Both the position numbers and the translations under genes were made by a program. From Selenomonadaceae bacterium (GTDB lineage: Bacteria; Bacillota; Negativicutes; Selenomonadales; Selenomonadaceae), in contig JAFPCE010000038.1 in the NCBI GenBank assembly GCA_017390245.1, forward strand, positions 1-15,716: a DNA stretch of 15,716 bases. Reading direction: 5' to 3'. Position 1 is the first letter of the stretch. Every line of letters starts with the position of its first letter. The notes under the pieces were generated by a model. It saw only the letters and a list, made by a program, of their open reading frames with translations, was not told the DNA's origin and searched no databases. Shown piece after piece: positions 1 through 7,484 of the stretch.

Positions 1-1083
1 AGCCTTGCCATCGCCATAAGGATTGCAGGCTTCAGACATGCTGTTATACTCAGCCTTATCCTCCAGCAGCTTCTTGGCTTCCTGGTAAACCACCTGTTCA
101 TTAGTACCAATGAGCTTGACAGTACCTGCTGCCACAGCCTCTGGGCGCTCAGTGGTATCACGCAGTACCAGTACAGGCTTGCCTAAAGCTGGAGCTTCTT
201 CCTGTACTCCGCCAGAATCAGTGAGAATCAGATAAGCACGATGCATCAGATTAGCAAATGGTTCATAATCCAGTGGGTCAATGAGATGAACCTTAGCCAG
301 GCCACCCAGCTCCTGCTTAACCACTTCTCTTACCTTAGGATTTTTATGAACTGGGAAAATAACCTCTACATCCTCAAAGGTCTCAGTTAACTCCCGAAGT
401 GCCTTATAAACCTGGCGCATTGGCTCACCTAAGTTTTCTCTTCTGTGAGTTGTTACCAGGATAATTCTCTTTGCCTTAAAGTCAACCTTCTGCAGCATTT
501 CATCTTCAAAAACATAATCGTCGCTGACAGTCTTATGCAAAGCATCAATAACTGTATTGCCTGTAACAAAGATGTTTTCTGGATTAACTGCCTCACTTAA
601 CAGATTAGCCTCTGAGGTAGTAGTTGGAGCAAAATGCATATCAGCAATAGAGCCAGTCAGCTTGCGGTTCATTTCCTCTGGGAACGGAGAATACTTATTG
701 TGGGTTCTCAGGCCCGCCTCTACATGGCCTACAGCCACCTGATGGTAGTAGGCTGCCAGAGCACCGGCAAAGGTAGTAGTTGTATCACCATGTACCAGTA
801 CAATATCAGGCTTTTCCTCATCAAGAACCTTGTCCAGGCCCATCATAGCCCTGCTGGTAATATCAAACAATGTCTGGCCAGCTGCCATAATATCCAGATC
901 ATGATCTGGCTTAATCTTAAACAGGTGCAGAACCTGATCCAGCATATCACGGTGCTGTGCAGTAACAGCTACAACCGGGGTAATTTCCTCTGGATGCTTA
1001 GCTAATTCTAGTACAACAGGTGCCATTTTTATTGCCTCTGGTCTGGTACCAAAAACTGTCATGACCTTTATTTTCTTACCCAT
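1..1083 (-). CDS. wecB: UDP-N-acetylglucosamine 2-epimerase (non-hydrolysing), 3' end cut by window edge
   Basis: Interconverts UDP-GlcNAc and UDP-ManNAc in the cytoplasm, feeding ManNAc-containing surface glycans. The first 361 codons are present and the frame is still open at base 1; the family is usually about 370-385 residues, so only a short tail is missing. Visible family motifs are GTRPEAIKM (12-20), VHGDTTTT (97-104), GHVEAGLRT (119-127), FPEEMNR (134-140), THRREN (212-217) and DSGGVQEEAP (289-298). Asp100, Glu122, the Glu136/137 pair and His213 sit where E. coli WecB has its catalytic residues. The ATG at 1081-1083 follows a GGAGGG ribosome site (1090-1095). It lies 18 nt after the wecA stop, so the two are probably co-transcribed. 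WecA next door uses the same sugar nucleotide pool. Confidence 0.95.
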   Translation of the reverse strand, partial: MGKKIKVMTVFGTRPEAIKMAPVVLELAKHPEEITPVVAVTAQHRDMLDQVLHLFKIKPDHDLDIMAAGQTLFDITSRAMMGLDKVLDEEKPDIVLVHGDTTTTFAGALAAYYHQVAVGHVEAGLRTHNKYSPFPEEMNRKLTGSIADMHFAPTTTSEANLLSEAVNPENIFVTGNTVIDALHKTVSDDYVFEDEMLQKVDFKAKRIILVTTHRRENLGEPMRQVYKALRELTETFEDVEVIFPVHKNPKVREVVKQELGGLAKVHLIDPLDYEPFANLMHRAYLILTDSGGVQEEAPALGKPVLVLRDTTERPEAVAAGTVKLIGTNEQVVYQEAKKLLEDKAEYNSMSEACNPYGDGKA

Positions 1084-1101
1084 TAGCTTCCCTCCGCTAT
1101 C

Positions 1102-2145
1102 TTAATTAGACGTTTTCTTCATTCTGAAAATGCCCAGCTTTTTCGCTCCAAAGAACACAATCAAAAGAACGCAAATAACAATTGCAATAGACATGCCGCC
1201 AGAAACCTCTGTCAGCACCACTGCACTTAAGCCTAAAAGCGCACTGATAATATACATCAAAAGCACTGCCTGCTTCTGGGTAAAGCCCAGATCCAGCAGT
1301 CTGTGATGCAAATGGCCTTTATCTGGCTTAAAAATAGGCACACCGCCACGATAACGGCGGATAATGGCAAAGGTAGTATCCATAATAGGAACACCCAGAG
1401 CCAGAATAGGCACTATCAAGGCAATGGTTGCCGCACTCTTAACAGCACCGATAACTGAAATGCCTGCCAGAATAAAGCCCAGGAACATACTGCCTGTATC
1501 TCCCATAAAAATACGGGCTGGATTAAAGTTATAATACAAGAAACCCATAGCCGCACCAGCCAGTCCAGCTGTTATCAAAGCTACAATGCTTACCTCCTGC
1601 TGCAATGCCACCATGAAAATAGTTATGGAAGCAATGGTTGCTACACCTGCAGCCAGCCCATCCAGACCATCTATCAGATTCACAGTATTAGTCAGGCCCA
1701 CAATCCAGAAAATAGTAGCTGGAATAGCCAGATACTCTAAATACAAATAATCACCGAAAGGATCAGTTATAAAATCAATCCTTACATCAAAGTAAACAAC
1801 CACACAGGCTGCTACAATCTGTCCTAAAAGCTTTACCTTGGCTGGCAGGTTCTTGTAATCATCAATAACACCTAACAGCACAATCAAAGTACCGCCTATC
1901 AAAAGGCCCTTAATACCATTTGCTACCTCTGAGGTAAGCACACCAAAGTTCAGCTTCAGCAGCATCGCTGCCATAAAACCAATATAAATTGCTAAACCGC
2001 CAATCCTGGGAATAGGTTTTTTGTGAACCTTCCTGGCATCTGGCGCATCTAAAGCACCTGTCTTATCAGCAAAAATTATAACACCTGGCGTTACAATCAG
2101 TGCCACAATCAGTGCAATGAAAAATGCCCAAATATAATCTGGCAT
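1102..2145 (-). CDS. wecA: undecaprenyl-phosphate GlcNAc-1-phosphate transferase (WecA/TagO type)
   Basis: Integral membrane enzyme of the MraY/WecA superfamily that moves GlcNAc-1-phosphate (substrate inferred) from UDP-GlcNAc to undecaprenyl phosphate, the first step of O-antigen-, ECA- or teichoic-type glycans. The 347-residue length fits the family. It shows the aspartate motif VIDDYK (93-98), the loop NTVNLIDGLDGL (153-164), MGDTGS (214-219) and the C-terminal histidine motif HLHHRL (278-283), with about ten to eleven hydrophobic segments. The HLHHR form is typical of WecA/TagO rather than MraY, and the adjacent wecB supports that choice. The gene has its own likely promoter in the 82-bp gap upstream. 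A TagO-like role in wall polymer linkage cannot be excluded from sequence. Confidence 0.93.
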   Translation of the reverse strand: MPDYIWAFFIALIVALIVTPGVIIFADKTGALDAPDARKVHKKPIPRIGGLAIYIGFMAAMLLKLNFGVLTSEVANGIKGLLIGGTLIVLLGVIDDYKNLPAKVKLLGQIVAACVVVYFDVRIDFITDPFGDYLYLEYLAIPATIFWIVGLTNTVNLIDGLDGLAAGVATIASITIFMVALQQEVSIVALITAGLAGAAMGFLYYNFNPARIFMGDTGSMFLGFILAGISVIGAVKSAATIALIVPILALGVPIMDTTFAIIRRYRGGVPIFKPDKGHLHHRLLDLGFTQKQAVLLMYIISALLGLSAVVLTEVSGGMSIAIVICVLLIVFFGAKKLGIFRMKKTSN

Positions 2146-2174
2146 ATTTTATCCACCCGCTTTCTCAAACACCA

Positions 2175-2203
2175 ATTTTACCGCAGGCAAAATTTACTGT
2201 CAA
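2175..2203 (-). promoter_or_regulatory. predicted sigma-70-type promoter for wecA-wecB
   Basis: On the minus strand a perfect -35 TTGACA (2198-2203) is followed after exactly 17 nt by TAAAAT (2175-2180), five of six matches to the -10 consensus. Transcription would start near 2168, about 20-25 nt before the wecA ATG at 2145. It lies in the largest intergenic gap in the window (2146-2227), so wecA-wecB may be expressed separately from the LPS genes upstream. Confidence 0.7.
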
Positions 2204-2227
2204 TATAATAAATTTCATGAGTTATCC

Positions 2228-2686
2228 TTATTTGATTTCCTCTGGAGCTACCTTTACTACAGAGCTGTCCTTCTCCAGATATACAACTTCCTTTAGCATG
2301 GCATTTCTCAGCATCCTGCGGCACAGCAGGCATGGCTTGCCAGATGCTAAAGTGCCATCTGCATTAAAGCCCACAATATATGCTGTAGCCCCCTTCATCT
2401 TATCAGGGTCGCCATTGATGATGGCATTTTGCTCAGCATGTACTGCCACACAAAGCTCATAGTTTTCACCAGGCTTTACATGAAGCCGCTCTCTTTCGCA
2501 GAGCCCAGTATCAATGCAGTTTGCTTCCCCTCTTGGCGCACCATTATAGCCAGTGCTGATAATAATCTTATCCTTGACAATAATTGCTCCGTAACGCCTT
2601 CTGAGGCAGGTAGAACGTCTGCCTACAGCCTTTGCAATATCAAAAAAATAATCATCCCATTCAGGACGTGACTGTGGTTCAGCCAT
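2228..2686 (-). CDS. comEB: dCMP deaminase family protein (ComEB-like)
   Basis: Zinc-dependent deaminase of the cytidine/deoxycytidylate family, expected to convert dCMP to dUMP for thymidylate synthesis in the cytoplasm. It has 152 residues, the usual size. The zinc and catalytic motif HAEQNAI starts at His83 with Glu85 as proton donor, and PCLLC (118-122) supplies the two cysteine ligands. TGYNGAPRG (45-53) is also typical of the family. The ATG at 2684-2686 overlaps the end of the upstream YqgF-like gene by 8 bp, suggesting translational coupling. The ComEB name reflects the Firmicutes homologue in competence loci; nothing here ties it to DNA uptake. Why a nucleotide enzyme sits in an envelope operon is not evident. 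Confidence 0.9.
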   Translation of the reverse strand: MAEPQSRPEWDDYFFDIAKAVGRRSTCLRRRYGAIIVKDKIIISTGYNGAPRGEANCIDTGLCERERLHVKPGENYELCVAVHAEQNAIINGDPDKMKGATAYIVGFNADGTLASGKPCLLCRRMLRNAMLKEVVYLEKDSSVVKVAPEEIK

Positions 2687-3113
2687 TTTTACCCACTTCC
2701 TCTTTCTGTACTAAATATTTTTCAGCTATAATCACTGCCGCCCAGTCATCAACTGGTTCTGGCGGTACCTGCATGCCTGTTGGCAGAAAGCGCCGCCAGC
2801 CCTTGGGCTTGTTTTCCTGCCAGTAGCGTTTTCTCGCCATGTCAGTAGTTCTGTACTCGTTAACCTGCTTAACATCTATGCCCGGCAGCCACTGCTGTAA
2901 ATTTTCCTTTGCCTTTCTGCTGGTAGTGCCATCTCCCATAACAGCCAGGCCAATATTATAATTTTGCTGCAGCTGCTGCAGTTTTTCCTCCATACAGGCC
3001 GTAGCAACTACCTTGTGCAAAATTATCTGTCCCTCTGGAGTTAGCAGTGCTATACCGCTTTTATCTCTGCCAGGATCCAAAGCTAAAATTAAATTTTCCT
3101 TTACACCTGGCAT
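2679..3113 (-). CDS. YqgF/RuvX-like RNase H-fold nuclease family protein
   Basis: Small 144-residue protein related to the YqgF/RuvX family (pre-16S rRNA processing nuclease or Holliday-junction-resolvase-like). The first strand carries ALDPGRDKSGIAL (11-23), the family signature DPGxxKxG. Candidate acidic residues are Asp13, Glu86 in VNEYRTT (84-90) and Asp122/Asp123 in VDDWAA (121-126), matching the D...E...D layout of RuvC/RNase H-fold nucleases. MGDGTTS (59-65) occupies the usual middle loop. The sequence looks divergent from housekeeping RuvX, so it may be a second family member in this genome. The ATG at 3111-3113 has a GAGGTG ribosome site, and the 3' end overlaps comEB by 8 bp. Activity and substrate are not predictable here. 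Confidence 0.72.
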   Translation of the reverse strand: MPGVKENLILALDPGRDKSGIALLTPEGQIILHKVVATACMEEKLQQLQQNYNIGLAVMGDGTTSRKAKENLQQWLPGIDVKQVNEYRTTDMARKRYWQENKPKGWRRFLPTGMQVPPEPVDDWAAVIIAEKYLVQKEEVGKNG

Positions 3114-3127
3114 AAAAGCACCTCACA

Positions 3128-3139
3128 TTACTTAGTAAA
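3128..3139. promoter_or_regulatory. short dyad, copy 1 of a shared intergenic motif
   Basis: TTACTTAGTAAA lies in the 37-nt gap between the DUF3084 gene and the YqgF-like gene. The core TTACT-T-AGTAA is a perfect inverted repeat with 5-bp arms. The same 12 bases recur in the kdsA-kdsD gap at 9975-9986. It may be an operator, but AT-rich coincidence is possible and no regulator is known. Confidence 0.3.
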
Positions 3140-3150
3140 AAATTTACAGT

Positions 3151-4350
3151 TTATTCCAGGCCAGTTCCTATTAACTGCAGACGCAGGCGCAATGGTCCCA
3201 GCACATTAGTAACCTCCTGGGCAAATGCAGAAATCATGGTGTCACCAGTGCTGCGCTGCATTTCGCTCATGATTCTGTATACCTGCTCGCCATCAATAAC
3301 ACCAACAGTACCGCTGATGGAGTCAGCCAGCATGCCCTTGCTGCGAGCAGTCCGGTTCACTTCATGGAGGAATTCCATCAGCTTAGCTTCCACATCCTGT
3401 GGATTCCTTGGGTCAAATTGCAATGGCTTCTGCAAAATAAGCTCATTTCTCTTGTAAATAACATTATCCTTAAACAGCTGGATATCTACCCGGACAGGCT
3501 CACCCCGGACCATATTTCCTGCTGCTGTCAGCCGTACTACGTAATCATCTTCATGCTCAGAGATAAACTTAATGGCATCCGTATATTCTGGCTGATACAG
3601 CCAGATATCCTTGGCTGCGTCAGGAGCCTCACTGCCAATGCGCCTTGTTACATTATAACGGGCTGCATTTACCAGCTTGTCCACATCCTCCACGATTTCC
3701 TCCTGGGAACGCTTGCCCTTAATAACTCCTGCCGCCAGTACCTCGCCAGCTCTGAAGGTAATATCACCTTCACGCATAATCTTAATACCAGTGCTTAAAT
3801 CCCTGTTATTTTCCTCCAGCTCCTTGTTATTCTTGTGGAGGCGCTCATTGCCCTCCTCCAGAATCAGATTAACATTTGTCAGCTTTTCATTTCTATGGAG
3901 CAGCTCACTGTTAGTATCTTCTAAACGTTTATTCCCCGCCTGCAGCTCCTGATTTCTAGCCTCCAGAGTTTCCGTCTGCTGCTGCAGTCCCTGCAGCTCA
4001 TTTCTGGCTTTTTTCAAATCTTCCTGAGCTTTATTCTGCTCAGCTTTTGCCATAGCCAGCTCTGCCGAGGTATTGGCCAGCTCAGCTTTCGCATCCTGCA
4101 TGCTCTTATTTAATTTTTCCATGCCAAAAAGGGCTGTACGGACATTTTCCGAAGAAACTGTCATTACGCCCAGAGTCAAAGTGGTAATAAGGAATCCAGT
4201 TATAATGGTCACCAGCATTGAGGTATACTTTGGCCGCAAGCCAAAGACAGTCAATTTCTTTTTGCCCACCTTGGAGCCCAGGTGATCACCAATAAAGGCA
4301 ATAATACCACCAGTAATTATTAAGATTACAATCAGGAATATTCCGTACAT
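3151..4350 (-). CDS. DUF3084 family membrane-anchored coiled-coil protein
   Basis: Protein of unknown function, 399 residues, matching the DUF3084 family by its N-terminal architecture. Two hydrophobic segments (about 2-21 and 44-66) flank a strongly basic loop (SKVGKKK at 26-32, plus Arg39 and Lys41). By the positive-inside rule that loop is cytoplasmic, which would put the large C-terminal part in the periplasm. Residues about 75-190 form a long coiled coil, followed by a globular region of roughly 200 residues that I do not recognise beyond the family. Between 129 and 185 leucine recurs every seven residues with asparagine four residues after each. An AAGGAG ribosome site precedes the ATG at 4348-4350. 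It lies 40 nt after the LPS permease gene, suggesting an envelope role, but no function is established. Confidence 0.8.
   Translation of the reverse strand: MYGIFLIVILIITGGIIAFIGDHLGSKVGKKKLTVFGLRPKYTSMLVTIITGFLITTLTLGVMTVSSENVRTALFGMEKLNKSMQDAKAELANTSAELAMAKAEQNKAQEDLKKARNELQGLQQQTETLEARNQELQAGNKRLEDTNSELLHRNEKLTNVNLILEEGNERLHKNNKELEENNRDLSTGIKIMREGDITFRAGEVLAAGVIKGKRSQEEIVEDVDKLVNAARYNVTRRIGSEAPDAAKDIWLYQPEYTDAIKFISEHEDDYVVRLTAAGNMVRGEPVRVDIQLFKDNVIYKRNELILQKPLQFDPRNPQDVEAKLMEFLHEVNRTARSKGMLADSISGTVGVIDGEQVYRIMSEMQRSTGDTMISAFAQEVTNVLGPLRLRLQLIGTGLE
3796..3966 (-). repeat. eight perfect Leu/Asn heptads in the DUF3084 coiled coil
   Basis: Encodes residues 129-185 of the DUF3084 protein. Leucine occupies 129, 136, 143, 150, 157, 164, 171, 178 and 185; asparagine occupies 133, 140, 147, 154, 161, 168, 175 and 182. 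If leucine is the d position, asparagine falls at every core a position. The DNA has a 21-nt codon period but the copies are diverged (for example LEARNQE, LEDTNSE, LEENNRD). Confidence 0.85.
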
Positions 4351-4390
4351 GTCAGGGTCTCCTTAGAACCTAGCATTTTTTAACTACAAG

Positions 4391-5482
4391 TTATTTTGCC
4401 ATGCGATGCATTAAATAGCCACCTGCTGCTATGCCAATAATATTCGGTATCCATACCGCTAAAACAGGAGGTACCATGCCGCCCTGGGCAATAGCACCTG
4501 CCATGGTCATTAAGCTGTAATAAACAAAAATAATGAGAATACTCATAACAAAGCCCATAGAAGAGCTGTTACGGTTTGGCTGCATGCCCAGCGGCACGCC
4601 CACCAGTGTAAAAATCAGGCTGGCCATTGGAATAGTCAGGCGCTGGTAAAGCTCAGTCTCAAGCTTTTTAGTGTTCACATACTGGGATTTCATAATATTA
4701 ATCTGCTCATTTAATTCCTTCATAGTCATCTCTTCAGGCTTCTTCTGGCCCCGGACAATCTGTTTAGGATTTTCATTAATTGGCAGTACCTGAGTTTCAA
4801 AGTGCATGGTATGCTGGCTTTCGCCCTCAGCTACATCATAAATGATGCCCTGATGCATTTCCCATTCTCCGCCTTTCCACTCAGCATATTCAGCATTTTC
4901 TACGTGGCGCAGCTTGCCATTTTCAAAGGACTGCATGGTAACGCCTTCCATTATATTGGTTTCTGCCACAAACTGGCGGGCATATACCAGGCGCTGGATG
5001 TTGCCATCCTTAATATCCTTAATGATAACATGCTCCATGGACTGAGGAGCTAAATTACCCTGGATTTCATACTTCAGAACATTGTTATAAGACTCTACAG
5101 ACCAAGGCACAACATACTCATTAAATGCTACCGCAAAAACGCTGACAAAAGCCCCCAGTACAATAGCTGGAGCAGCAATGCGGTAAAAGCTGATGCCGCA
5201 GGATTTCATGGCAGTAATCTCACTGTTACCAGACATACGACCAATAGTCAGCAGGCTGGACAGCAGCATGGACATTGGAAACGTCCAGATAACTACGCCT
5301 GGCAGGCTCAGCACAAAAATCTTCACTACAGATGCAACAGAAGCACCATATTCTGTAATGTACTGCGCTATGCGGAATAATGTGCCTGAACCAATGAACA
5401 CAGCTGAAAAGGCACAAATACCAAAAATAAAGGTCTTAAAAACCTCTTTAAAAATGTATTTATCTAAAATACGTATTCCCAT
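4391..5482 (-). CDS. LptF/LptG family LPS export permease
   Basis: Inner-membrane subunit of the Lpt ABC transporter that extracts LPS from the inner membrane and passes it to LptC. The 363 residues show the family layout: three N-terminal membrane segments (about 16-36, 55-80, 100-122), a periplasmic beta-jellyroll-like domain (about 125-280) and three C-terminal segments (about 283-301, 308-330, 336-357). GNSEITAMKSCGIS (85-98) corresponds to the conserved cytoplasmic stretch (E-x-x-A-M-x-x-x-G) that contacts the LptB ATPase. It follows lptB by 14 nt, with AGGGG upstream of the ATG. Only one such gene is present, whereas Proteobacteria use LptF plus LptG. I therefore leave the symbol open; it may act as a homodimer or have a partner elsewhere. 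Confidence 0.92.
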   Translation of the reverse strand: MGIRILDKYIFKEVFKTFIFGICAFSAVFIGSGTLFRIAQYITEYGASVASVVKIFVLSLPGVVIWTFPMSMLLSSLLTIGRMSGNSEITAMKSCGISFYRIAAPAIVLGAFVSVFAVAFNEYVVPWSVESYNNVLKYEIQGNLAPQSMEHVIIKDIKDGNIQRLVYARQFVAETNIMEGVTMQSFENGKLRHVENAEYAEWKGGEWEMHQGIIYDVAEGESQHTMHFETQVLPINENPKQIVRGQKKPEEMTMKELNEQINIMKSQYVNTKKLETELYQRLTIPMASLIFTLVGVPLGMQPNRNSSSMGFVMSILIIFVYYSLMTMAGAIAQGGMVPPVLAVWIPNIIGIAAGGYLMHRMAK

Positions 5483-5496
5483 CTTCTAATCCCCTA

Positions 5497-6216
5497 TTAT
5501 AATTTAGTATTTTCGCCAATATAGTACCTGCGGGCCAGCGGGTCGTTCAGGATGGTATCTACATCACCCTCCACCAGAATCTTGCCCTCATTCAGAATAT
5601 AAGCTCTGTCCACTATACGCAGTGTTTCTACTACGTTATGGTCTGTAATCAGAATGCCGATGCCACGGTCACGGAGATAACCAATAATATTCTGGATATC
5701 TGCTACAGCAATTGGGTCAACACCAGCAAATGGTTCATCTAAAAGAATGAACTTTGGCTCTAATACCAGGCATCTGGCTATTTCCACACGGCGGCGCTCA
5801 CCACCTGAAAGCTCAGAACCAAGACGTTCCCTTACATGAGCTACATGGAACTCCTCCAGCAGGGAATCTATCTTATTGTCCTTTTCTGCCTGAGTTAAAG
5901 GCAGAGTATCCAGAATAGACATAATATTCTGCTCTACAGTCAGTCCCCGGAAAATTGAAGCCTCCTGAGCCAGATAACTAATGCCCAGCCGTGCTCTCTT
6001 GTGCATTGGCATATCTGCAATCGGAATATCTGAAATCAGCACCTCGCCTGAGGTAGGCTTCTCCAAACCAACAATCATATAAAAGGTGGTTGTTTTGCCA
6101 GCACCATTTGCACCTAACAGGCCAACAATTTCTCCTTTATCAACCCGCAGAGATACGCCATCAACCACATTGCGTTTTTTAAAGGTTTTTACTAAATTTT
6201 TGACCTCTATATGCAT
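5497..6216 (-). CDS. lptB: LPS export ABC transporter ATP-binding protein LptB
   Basis: Cytoplasmic ATPase that powers LPS extraction through the LptF/G-type permease. It has 239 residues, the usual LptB length. All ABC motifs are intact: Walker A GANGAGKTT (35-43), Q-loop Gln84 in YLAQEAS, signature LSGGERRR (136-143), Walker B FILLDEPFAGVDP (156-168) and the switch histidine in ITDHNV (190-195). YLAQEASIFRGLTVEQN and the LDEPFAGVDPIAV stretch are characteristic of LptB rather than other ABC ATPases. A GGAGG ribosome site precedes the ATG at 6214-6216. It sits 24 nt after lptA and 14 nt before the permease, the natural partner. Confidence 0.97.
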   Translation of the reverse strand: MHIEVKNLVKTFKKRNVVDGVSLRVDKGEIVGLLGANGAGKTTTFYMIVGLEKPTSGEVLISDIPIADMPMHKRARLGISYLAQEASIFRGLTVEQNIMSILDTLPLTQAEKDNKIDSLLEEFHVAHVRERLGSELSGGERRRVEIARCLVLEPKFILLDEPFAGVDPIAVADIQNIIGYLRDRGIGILITDHNVVETLRIVDRAYILNEGKILVEGDVDTILNDPLARRYYIGENTKL

Positions 6217-6240
6217 TCCCTGTTTCCTCCAAAGCTATGA

Positions 6241-6933
6241 TTATTCGCTGACTGTACTCTTGCCATTCTGGGCTAAATGCAGTGTCAGCTTGTGGCTCTT
6301 CAGTCTGTTGTTGTGCTGAACTGCCCAGGCATTGCCAGTTAAAATGGCCTCGCCTCTGTTTGCACCATAATAATTCAGCAAATCACCGCCTGCAATCAGG
6401 CTGTTTACCGGACTATCTACATAAACATTGCCAGTACCTATAAGATGCTCTTCCTTCAGATAGCCTTCCATGGTATCGGCAGTAAAGGAACCATCCTTAG
6501 AGGTAATAGTTCCCCTGTTTTCAATCAAAACATACTCATCAGGCTGGAAATAATCCACCTTCTCACCAATGAATGTCTTATCATCCATTGTTCCGTGTAC
6601 ATTACCAGTAGCAATCATGTGCTGGTTAGCATCACTGGTTACCTGCTGGGCTGTCACTCTGGCATTTTTCTGCACAGCAATAACATTGCCCACAACCTTG
6701 CCTTCCTTGGTTTTAGAATTATATTCAGCTTCATTGCCTGTCACCTTGGCATCACCGCGAATCATCAGCACATCCCCCTGTGCCTTGATGATGCCGGTTT
6801 CCATGTCATACTCCACAGTATCGCCATCTAAAGAAGTAGGAGCTTCTTCAGCAGCAAACAGCATGCCAGTAGACAAAAGGCTTATGGCAGCGGTCAATAA
6901 TAATATTTTTTTAGGCTGCAATTTCTTCAGCAT
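6241..6933 (-). CDS. lptA: LptA/OstA-like periplasmic LPS transport protein
   Basis: Periplasmic beta-jellyroll protein thought to form the bridge that carries LPS from LptC to the outer membrane. From the ATG at 6931-6933 it is 230 residues, longer than E. coli LptA (185). An N-terminal signal peptide is visible: basic LKKLQPKK, hydrophobic ILLLTAAISLLSTGM, likely cleavage near LFA-AEE (about 27/28). The mature part is a run of OstA-type beta repeats (for example GIIKAQGDVLM, KVVGNVIAVQ, MIATGNVHG, LIGTGNVYVDS). I chose the ATG over the TTG two codons upstream because AAAGGG (6942-6947) lies 8 nt before the ATG but only 2 nt before the TTG. The start is 2 nt after the lptC stop, so the genes are tightly coupled. 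Confidence 0.9.
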   Translation of the reverse strand: MLKKLQPKKILLLTAAISLLSTGMLFAAEEAPTSLDGDTVEYDMETGIIKAQGDVLMIRGDAKVTGNEAEYNSKTKEGKVVGNVIAVQKNARVTAQQVTSDANQHMIATGNVHGTMDDKTFIGEKVDYFQPDEYVLIENRGTITSKDGSFTADTMEGYLKEEHLIGTGNVYVDSPVNSLIAGGDLLNYYGANRGEAILTGNAWAVQHNNRLKSHKLTLHLAQNGKSTVSE

Positions 6934-6935
6934 AA

Positions 6936-7484
6936 TCAATTCCCTTTCTGTAAATGAGCATGGCCAGTAATCTTAAACTTGGCAAAGCCATCCTTGCTTT
7001 CCATTCTGTCACCAGTGGCCTTTACATGGTCACTGTCTCTTTCCAGCTCCACATTATCAATTAAAGCCAGCAGGCTGTTATCAGCAATCCAGTGTATTTT
7101 GTCACACTTCAGCTTAGCACCATCTGTGCTAGAGCCAGTAACGCCGCCTTCAGCCTCCAGATCCTTAGTTTTATCAATATATCTTGCTCTTGGTACCTTC
7201 AGCTCCAGTACCCTGCCGTCATCAGTATAAAACTTAGCATCCATATTGGTCAACACAGCATCATGGGTTTCAATATCCATCTCAATTTTTTCAGCAGTAG
7301 CCTCCCACTGCTTTTTGCCATTAAGCTCAGCAGAAAGAGTATTGCCATTATATGTCATTACGCTTTTTTCCGATGGTGCATTATTTGTCTCTGGCACTTC
7401 TGGCAATGTACTTACAGTCCATGCTATCAAGGCTGCCAGCAGTAATATTACACCGCCCAGCAAAAGCTTTTTCTTCTTATTCAT
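6936..7484 (-). CDS. lptC: LPS export protein LptC
   Basis: Bitopic inner-membrane protein that receives LPS from the permease and hands it to LptA. It has 182 residues, close to E. coli LptC (191). One N-terminal membrane anchor (about 7-26, preceded by NKKKK) is followed by a periplasmic domain with LptC/DUF1239 features such as MTYNGNTLSAEL, WEATAEKIEMD, VLELKVPRARYID and GDRMESKDGFAKFKITGHAHL. The ATG at 7482-7484 overlaps the end of the acyltransferase gene by 8 bp, and the TGA is 2 nt before the lptA ATG. Identity is helped by context, since LptC sequences are weakly conserved. Confidence 0.9.
   Translation of the reverse strand: MNKKKKLLLGGVILLLAALIAWTVSTLPEVPETNNAPSEKSVMTYNGNTLSAELNGKKQWEATAEKIEMDIETHDAVLTNMDAKFYTDDGRVLELKVPRARYIDKTKDLEAEGGVTGSSTDGAKLKCDKIHWIADNSLLALIDNVELERDSDHVKATGDRMESKDGFAKFKITGHAHLQKGN

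Noticed and set aside
634..1005. Plus-strand open frame of 123 codons at the left end
   Set aside because: Antisense to wecB, which reads without interruption from 1083 to the window edge with catalytic motifs intact.
3130..3150. T-run on the minus strand after the DUF3084 stop as a terminator
   Set aside because: The run of T is not preceded by a GC-rich hairpin, only by AT-rich sequence, so an intrinsic terminator is not supported.
6934..6939. TTG start for lptA two codons upstream
   Set aside because: The ribosome site AAAGGG would be only 2 nt from the TTG; the ATG at 6931-6933 has normal spacing.
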